Positions 59,317 through 64,000 of a DNA stretch of 64,000 nucleotides are shown here, piece by piece. This stretch comes from Sulfurimonas sp. Its GTDB lineage: Bacteria; Campylobacterota; Campylobacteria; Campylobacterales; Sulfurimonadaceae. Each line of letters opens with the position of its first letter. Position 1 is the first letter of the stretch. The notes beneath the pieces were generated by a model. The model had not been told where the DNA came from. It made no database searches and saw only the letters and a list, made by a program, of their open reading frames with translations. The stretch is from contig NZ_JALOAN010000004.1 in assembly GCF_023228785.1 (NCBI RefSeq), positions 24,748 through 88,747 on the forward strand, read 5' to 3'. Made by a program: the position numbers and the translations under genes.

Positions 59317-60075
59317 TTATAACTCTTTCGCTCTTTTGTAAGCTTTTGCAATAGCATCCATACAAGCACTTCTAACATTTCCATCTTCTAGCGCTCCATA
59401 ACCAGCAGCTGTTGTTCCTCCAGGACTCATCACTCCATCTTTTAAAAGTGCTGGGTGGATAGTTTGAATTAGCTCTCCAAATCCTCCAAAAAGACCTCTC
59501 ATAACAATCATAGCATCTTCTCTTTTTAGACCTTGTTTTACTGCACCATCAGCTAGAGCTTCTGATATAAGTGCTAGATATGCAGGGCCACTACCAGCTA
59601 GACCTGTAGCGATATCAAGCTCTTTTTGGCTTGATAGCCATAAAGTTGTGCCAATAGAGCCTAAAATCTCCTGGGCTTCCTCTTTAAACTCTATATCTCC
59701 TGTTAGTGTTGTCATAGATCTCTTCACACTTGCGGCTAGGTTTGGCATCGCTCTTACAACAGCTCCAGAACTTAGAGCTAGTTTTAGTTTTTCAATGCTA
59801 GTTCCTGCTAAAACAGAGTATATAACTCTTGCTTTTCCTTTTAACTTCTTAGAGATCTCATCAACATTTGCAGGTTTGACGCAGAGTAAAACTGTCTTAC
59901 CTTCCATATTGAAACCATCTAAAAGATGCTTATCTACACTCACACCTAACTCAATCTCAAAATCTTCAAGTTTCTTTACATCTCTTCCAACTACTTCTAT
60001 CTTGTAGTCATTTTTTAAGCCCTTTGCGATGCTCAGTGCCATATTCCCGTTACCGATGAAGGTTATTTCTTTCAT
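59317..60075 (-). CDS. proC: pyrroline-5-carboxylate reductase
   Basis: Final step of proline synthesis, 252 residues. N-terminal Rossmann motif FIGNGNMALSIAKGL, then LLCVKPANVD, VRAMPNLAASVKRSMT and the C-terminal GLAGSGPAYLALISEALADGAVKQGL with KDGVMSPGGTTAAGYGALEDGNVR, all conserved in ProC. It is transcribed away from proB-proA; the divergent interval has a perfect 17-base palindrome. Confidence 0.96.
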   Translation of the reverse strand: MKEITFIGNGNMALSIAKGLKNDYKIEVVGRDVKKLEDFEIELGVSVDKHLLDGFNMEGKTVLLCVKPANVDEISKKLKGKARVIYSVLAGTSIEKLKLALSSGAVVRAMPNLAASVKRSMTTLTGDIEFKEEAQEILGSIGTTLWLSSQKELDIATGLAGSGPAYLALISEALADGAVKQGLKREDAMIVMRGLFGGFGELIQTIHPALLKDGVMSPGGTTAAGYGALEDGNVRSACMDAIAKAYKRAKEL

Positions 60076-60094
60076 AATGGTTCCTTAAAGTTTT

Positions 60095-60111
60095 TATGCT
60101 AGTATAGCATA
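60095..60111. promoter_or_regulatory. 17-base palindrome in the proC/proB divergent promoter region
   Basis: TATGCTA-GTA-TAGCATA is a perfect inverted repeat (7 + 3 + 7), 19 bases upstream of the proC start and 42 before proB. Its position suits an operator that could act on both promoters; it also holds TATA-like sequence that could be part of a -10 box. Confidence 0.4.
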
Positions 60112-60153
60112 CATAACAATTATGCAAAAAGCATGGTTTTTTAAAGGTGATAA

Positions 60154-60936
60154 ATGGACAGGTTAGTATTAAAAGTAGGAAGTGCGGTGCTTACGCACAA
60201 TAACGAGATAGCAAAAGAGAGGATATTAAATCTTGTAACACTCATAGCAAAACTAAGAGCAAAGTATGATGTTTTACTTGTAACTTCTGGTGCAGTTGCT
60301 GCTGGATATTCAGCATTGAAACTAGACACAAAAAAACAAATTGGCAAAAAAGCAATAGCATCTGCTGGTCAGCCAATACTTATGGCAAGTTACAAAAAAA
60401 AGTTTGATATTTACAACATTGATACAGCTCAAATACTTCTAACTGAAGATGATTTCGATTCAAGAAAAAGAACGAAAATGTTTCAAGATATTATAGATGC
60501 ACATCTTAAACACAATATATTACCAATCATAAATGAAAATGACATAACATCAACTCCTGAACAACTTTTTGGAGATAACGATCAACTCTCAGCAAATGTT
60601 GCGCATGCAGTAAAAGCTGATATGCTAGTTATTTTAAGTGATATTGATGGTTATTTTGATAAAAATCCTCAAGAAAATAGCGATGCAAAAATATATAAAA
60701 TTTTACATGAACTTCCAAAAGGTTCTCTAAACGATGAAGCAAGTCCAAACGATCCTTTTGCAACAGGTGGGATAGTAACAAAACTAAAAGCTGCAGACTT
60801 TATGCTAAAAAATGGAAGAAAGATGTTCTTAACAAATGGTTTTGATCTCACTTCAGCAGAGCAATTTTTACTACATGGCAATCACATACTAGGTACACTC
60901 TTTACTCCAAAAGAAGAGATAAAAGTTAAAAAATAA
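60154..60936 (+). CDS. proB: glutamate 5-kinase (short form without PUA domain)
   Basis: First step of proline synthesis, 260 residues of the amino acid kinase fold. Motifs: LVLKVGSAVLTHNNEI, LLVTSGAVAAGYSAL, PIINENDITSTPEQLFGDNDQLSANVAHAVKADMLVILSDIDGYFDKNP and FATGGIVTKLKAADFMLKNG. The C-terminal PUA domain of the ~367-residue E. coli enzyme is absent, as in other epsilon members. It is followed by proA after 18 bases. Confidence 0.95.
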   Translation: MDRLVLKVGSAVLTHNNEIAKERILNLVTLIAKLRAKYDVLLVTSGAVAAGYSALKLDTKKQIGKKAIASAGQPILMASYKKKFDIYNIDTAQILLTEDDFDSRKRTKMFQDIIDAHLKHNILPIINENDITSTPEQLFGDNDQLSANVAHAVKADMLVILSDIDGYFDKNPQENSDAKIYKILHELPKGSLNDEASPNDPFATGGIVTKLKAADFMLKNGRKMFLTNGFDLTSAEQFLLHGNHILGTLFTPKEEIKVKK

Positions 60937-60954
60937 ACTCAAAAGGATTAAGTT

Positions 60955-62187
60955 ATGGAAAGATTTTTAAAAGAAGCAAAGGATGGTAGTAGAGTTTTAT
61001 CTACTATTAGCGGCAGTAAAAAAAATTCAATCCTTCGAGAGATGGCAGACGAGCTTAGAGTTCAATCAAAAGAGATAGTTAAAGCAAATGCACTAGATAT
61101 GATAGATGCAGATAAAAATGATCTCTCAAGTGCACTCAAAGATAGACTCCTATTAGACGATAGTCGAGTTGAAGCGATGGCTGTGGCTATAGAAGAGATA
61201 GCAGCTCTAAAAGAACCAGTTGGTCGCGTTCTTGATGGTTGGATTACAGAAGAGGGCTTAAAGATTGAAAAAACAAGTATTCCTATTGGTGTTATTGGTA
61301 TCATCTATGAGTCTCGCCCAAATGTAACAAGTGATACAGCGGCTCTATGTTTTAAAAGCTCAAATGTTTGTGTATTAAAAGGTGGAAAAGAAGCCCAACA
61401 CTCAAACAAAGCTATAGCTAAAGTTCTTCAAAGCGTATTAGCAAAAAACAATCTTCCAACAGCTCTAATCTCGCTCTTAGAAGACTCTTCAAGAGAGGGT
61501 GTAGCAAAGCTTATAAAGATGGATAAGTATGTAGATCTCATCGTTCCTCGTGGTGGAGCAGGGCTTATCAAATATGTGAGCGAAAATGCCACTGTAAGTG
61601 TTGTAAAGCACGATAAAGGGCAGTGTCATATCTATATAGACAAAGATGCAAAGCTTGATAATGCAATTGCAATCGCCATAAATGCAAAGACTCAAAGACC
61701 AGGTGTTTGTAATGCTATGGAGACACTTTTAGTTGATAGTGCAATTGCAAAAGATGCACTTCCAAAGATAAAAGCAGAGTTTGACAAGGCAAAAACTGAG
61801 CTAAGAGCTTGTGCAAGAACTAGAGCTATTATTGATGCTAAAGAGGCAACTGAAGAAGATTTTGATACTGAATATTTGGCAAATATCTTAAACATAAAAG
61901 TGGTAGATGGTGTTGATGGTGCGATAGAGCATATTGTAAGATTTGGTTCAGGTCACTCAGAATCAATAATTAGCGAAAATATAACAACTGCTGAGAAGTT
62001 TTTAGGTGCAATAGATTCAGCCGTTGTTTATGTAAATGCATCTACTCGTTTTACAGATGGTGGATCTTTTGGCTTTGGTGCTGAAGTAGGTATCAGTACA
62101 AATAAACTTCATGCTCGTGGACCTATGGGGATAGAGGGACTTACAACTTATAAGTTTAAGATCTACGGAAGTGGTCAAACTAGATAA
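60955..62187 (+). CDS. proA: gamma-glutamyl phosphate reductase
   Basis: Second step of proline synthesis, 410 residues, aldehyde dehydrogenase fold. Motifs: IPIGVIGIIYESRPNVTSDTAALCFKSSNVCVLKGGKEA, VPRGGAGLIKYV, the catalytic Cys in TQRPGVCNAMETLLVD and SGHSESIISEN. ATG is preceded by AAAAGGATTAAGTT. It forms an operon with proB. Confidence 0.96.
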   Translation: MERFLKEAKDGSRVLSTISGSKKNSILREMADELRVQSKEIVKANALDMIDADKNDLSSALKDRLLLDDSRVEAMAVAIEEIAALKEPVGRVLDGWITEEGLKIEKTSIPIGVIGIIYESRPNVTSDTAALCFKSSNVCVLKGGKEAQHSNKAIAKVLQSVLAKNNLPTALISLLEDSSREGVAKLIKMDKYVDLIVPRGGAGLIKYVSENATVSVVKHDKGQCHIYIDKDAKLDNAIAIAINAKTQRPGVCNAMETLLVDSAIAKDALPKIKAEFDKAKTELRACARTRAIIDAKEATEEDFDTEYLANILNIKVVDGVDGAIEHIVRFGSGHSESIISENITTAEKFLGAIDSAVVYVNASTRFTDGGSFGFGAEVGISTNKLHARGPMGIEGLTTYKFKIYGSGQTR

Positions 62188-62282
62188 GTAAATACAACAT
62201 CAACACACAAGTTGATACATATCAACGTCATATGCATAAATCTTTATTACAATAAACTTAAATTATTAAATAAAGGATTTAT

Positions 62283-62624
62283 ATGACACTGATACCAAGC
62301 GAAGCAAAGAAAATCGAAGTTGCAGGTGCTACTGTTGATTTTTTTGAAGAAGTTAAAAATGGTGTAAGCACTTACTACTTTGACACATCAAAATGTGGAC
62401 CACCAGATCCGATGGTAAATGCGATGAGTGGTTTAAGACTTATCAAAAACAACAGTAATGTTCTAGTGATGATAAATCACAAAGCACCAGGTGGACTTTT
62501 TGGTAAACTTGAATCTGACATTGCTCACAGCGTTGAAGATGTTGAAGGTGGCTTAGTAAGAGTTACTTTTACAAGTGTAGATGCAGGAGTTGATTCTGAT
62601 CTAACTCAGACAGCTTGTCACTAA
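62283..62624 (+). CDS. TusA/DUF2249-like small protein
   Basis: 113 residues. The central YYFDTSKCGPPDPMVNAMSGLRLIKNNSNVLVMINHKAPGGLF resembles the TusA/DUF2249 fold (lD..g..CP.P.......l..l...d.L.v....P): Cys38 sits where TusA has its sulfur-carrying Cys, followed by PPDP. The resemblance is by eye; function could be sulfur transfer or a small-ligand sensor. It lies four bases before the large membrane protein gene, so the two are co-transcribed. ATG is preceded by AAAGGA. Confidence 0.65.
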   Translation: MTLIPSEAKKIEVAGATVDFFEEVKNGVSTYYFDTSKCGPPDPMVNAMSGLRLIKNNSNVLVMINHKAPGGLFGKLESDIAHSVEDVEGGLVRVTFTSVDAGVDSDLTQTACH

Positions 62625-62628
62625 GCTA

Positions 62629-63864
62629 ATGTTTTCTATCTCACAAGATTTTGCACCTCCTTTTAAACTTATTTCTCCGTTTTTTATACTCGGAGGTGTC
62701 TTCTATCTCTTAGCATCTATATATATCTTTTTCTTTACGGCTGATAACTTTTTTGTACAAGATACAAAAGTTTTAAGTTTAGTACATCTATATTTGCTTG
62801 GGTTTGTGATGATGGTTATCTTTGGAGCTATGGCACAGTTAGTCCCTGTAGTTCTTGAAGTTGGACACTCTGCCGTTGAACTTTTTTATGCCATCTGGCC
62901 ACTTCTTGGCATTGGCACTATTTTGATGGTGATAGGATTTTTAGGCTATCCCGCTCTTTTGCCATATGGTGGAACTGTAGTTTTAATCTCCATGATGATA
63001 TTTGTGATGGAGATATTTTCAACTATAAAAAAAGTGAAGAAGTTTAGCCTAGTTATAAGTAGTGTACTTATCTCAAACACTTTTTTATTTTTTGGTATTA
63101 TCTTTGGGCTTACAATGGCACTTGGTTATGCTGGAGTTATTGAAGTTGACATCATTTCACTACTAAGATCTCATGTCTATTTGGTTATTGGTGGATATAT
63201 CATTGTAACTTTGATGGGACTCTCAGTAGTTTTGCTTCCGATGTTTGGCTTATCTCATGGTTTTTCTATGAGACCGCTTGAGATCTCTATAACTTTGATG
63301 AGTATCTCTGTAGTTTTGGTTGTGATATCTTCATTTGTAGAGTATCTCATCATTGAGTACATCGCTTACTCATTAGCAGTTGTCTCTATGTTTATCTACT
63401 TCTACATGACATACACTATCTTTAAAACAAGAGCCAGAAAAGAGATAGATATCTATGTAATCTCTCTTTTTTATGGATATATATCAATGATAGTCGCTGT
63501 AGTTCTTGGAGTTCTTAACCTTTTTGTAGTCTATGAACCACTACTAGTAGCAAGCGGTTGGCTTATGTTTTTTGGCTTTTTTGGCTTTGTAATAATTGGA
63601 CATATGTATAAAATCATCCCATTTCTTGTATGGTTTGAGAGATTTTCACCATTAGTAGGAAAGCAAAAAGTACCAATGCTTGCGGATATGGTTCCAAGTA
63701 GAAGTTCACACGCACAGTTTGTCTTTGGTGCTGTAGGAGTAAGTATAGTTACTCTTGCAATACTTATGCAAAACGACACAATGATAAAAGCAGGAGCCTC
63801 GTTTCTCGTAGTAGGTGCGTTTGCACTTCTTAGAAATATACTTTTTATGATCAATTATAAGTAG
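62629..63864 (+). CDS. polytopic membrane protein, NnrS / haem-copper-oxidase-subunit-I-like
   Basis: 411 residues with about twelve transmembrane helices. Histidines fall in helices as in NnrS or HCO-like proteins: His53 in LVHLYLLGFVMMVIFGAMAQLVPVV, SHVYLVIGGYIIVTLMGLS, and GHMYKIIPFLVWFERFSPLVGK near the C-terminus. NnrS-type proteins are haem- and copper-binding and protect against nitrosative stress; whether these His bind haem here is inference. With the small TusA/DUF2249-like gene upstream it forms a two-gene unit. Its stop is followed immediately by a dispersed repeat. Confidence 0.6.
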   Translation: MFSISQDFAPPFKLISPFFILGGVFYLLASIYIFFFTADNFFVQDTKVLSLVHLYLLGFVMMVIFGAMAQLVPVVLEVGHSAVELFYAIWPLLGIGTILMVIGFLGYPALLPYGGTVVLISMMIFVMEIFSTIKKVKKFSLVISSVLISNTFLFFGIIFGLTMALGYAGVIEVDIISLLRSHVYLVIGGYIIVTLMGLSVVLLPMFGLSHGFSMRPLEISITLMSISVVLVVISSFVEYLIIEYIAYSLAVVSMFIYFYMTYTIFKTRARKEIDIYVISLFYGYISMIVAVVLGVLNLFVVYEPLLVASGWLMFFGFFGFVIIGHMYKIIPFLVWFERFSPLVGKQKVPMLADMVPSRSSHAQFVFGAVGVSIVTLAILMQNDTMIKAGASFLVVGAFALLRNILFMINYK

Positions 63865-63881
63865 TGTAACGAGCTTAAGTT

Positions 63882-64000
63882 TACTAGTTCCAACGCGGAG
63901 CGTAGGAACCAGAGGGACACTTTTACTAGTTCCAACGCTCTGCGTTGGAACTCATATATATTTTGAATGTTGTATATATAGACTCCCACGCAGAGCGTGG
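63882..64000. repeat. dispersed palindromic repeat, cut by window edge
   Basis: After the membrane protein stop come CTAGTTCCAACGCGGAGCGTAGGAACC and a second copy with a perfect 10-bp hairpin GTTCCAACGC-TCT-GCGTTGGAAC (63929-63951). TATATAT...TATATATA and GACTCCCACGCAGAGCGTGG follow. The order matches the units at 58986-59303, so it is the same family. Confidence 0.9.

Overview
This 64 kb window is chromosomal DNA from a low-GC member of the Campylobacterota (epsilonproteobacteria), most likely Sulfurimonas or a close relative. The evidence is gene order shared with Campylobacter jejuni as I recall it (tyrA-bamA, M23-lpxC-tsaB-thrB-ylxR-infB-rbfA-rimP, aroQ-folK-flhF-flhG-orf-fliA-fliM-fliY, and rodA/rluD-flpA-trmB-ftsE-ftsX-envC), an HsrA/CosR-type response regulator, an aminofutalosine-deaminase-like amidohydrolase of the futalosine menaquinone route, and many TTG starts with 4-base stop/start overlaps. 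The genus is an inference. No rRNA, prophage, insertion sequence or CRISPR array was seen, and only one tRNA, tRNA-Ser(GCU).

Layout. 1-2 kb: the end of a chemoreceptor, pyrF, a LapG-like protease and tRNA-Ser. 2-10 kb: a bacterial alpha-2-macroglobulin with its partner pbpC. 10-12 kb: a minus-strand accessory trio (DUF2156, GNAT acetyltransferase, small membrane protein). 12-18 kb: tyrA, cysQ, bamA, ppx/gppA and a ferredoxin. 18-21 kb: an HsrA/CosR-like regulator with a sensor kinase, folB and plsY. 21-26 kb: nadA-nadC, flhB, a putative DHH-like protein and an M23 endopeptidase. 26-36 kb: a long co-directional run from lpxC through infB, ribD, ubiE and xseA to an FmdE-like protein. 36-41 kb (minus): sppA, an aminofutalosine-deaminase-like gene, a glycosyltransferase and mqo. 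41-49 kb: aroQ, folK and the flagellar regulators and switch genes, ending in mnmA. 49-51 kb: a dispersed-repeat patch, a decayed sirtuin gene and rodA. 51-59 kb: rluD-like, a FlpA-like lipoprotein, trmB, ftsEX-envC and thrC. 59-64 kb: a second repeat patch, proC diverging from proB-proA, then a TusA/DUF2249-like gene with a polytopic membrane protein, and a further repeat at the window end.

Most of the window is core housekeeping. The least explained parts are small. (i) A 59-codon reading frame directly before lpxC consists largely of two near-identical in-frame copies of a 78-base unit; each copy carries a 9-bp hairpin, and the lpxC ribosome-binding site lies inside the second. (ii) A 48-codon frame before flhB begins with a near copy of the flhB start region. 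(iii) The HsrA/CosR-like regulator keeps a canonical phosphoacceptor pocket and sits beside a histidine kinase, unlike the orphan regulators of Helicobacter and Campylobacter. (iv) Two unrelated families of palindromic intergenic repeats occur.

Several starts were moved from the longest open frame to the codon supported by a ribosome-binding site: the A2M gene, the regulator, nadA, nadC, lpxC, the FmdE-like gene, the glycosyltransferase, the orf at 40989, mnmA, the FlpA-like gene, ftsE and ftsX. All functional assignments come from reading motifs and remembered family features; no database search was run.
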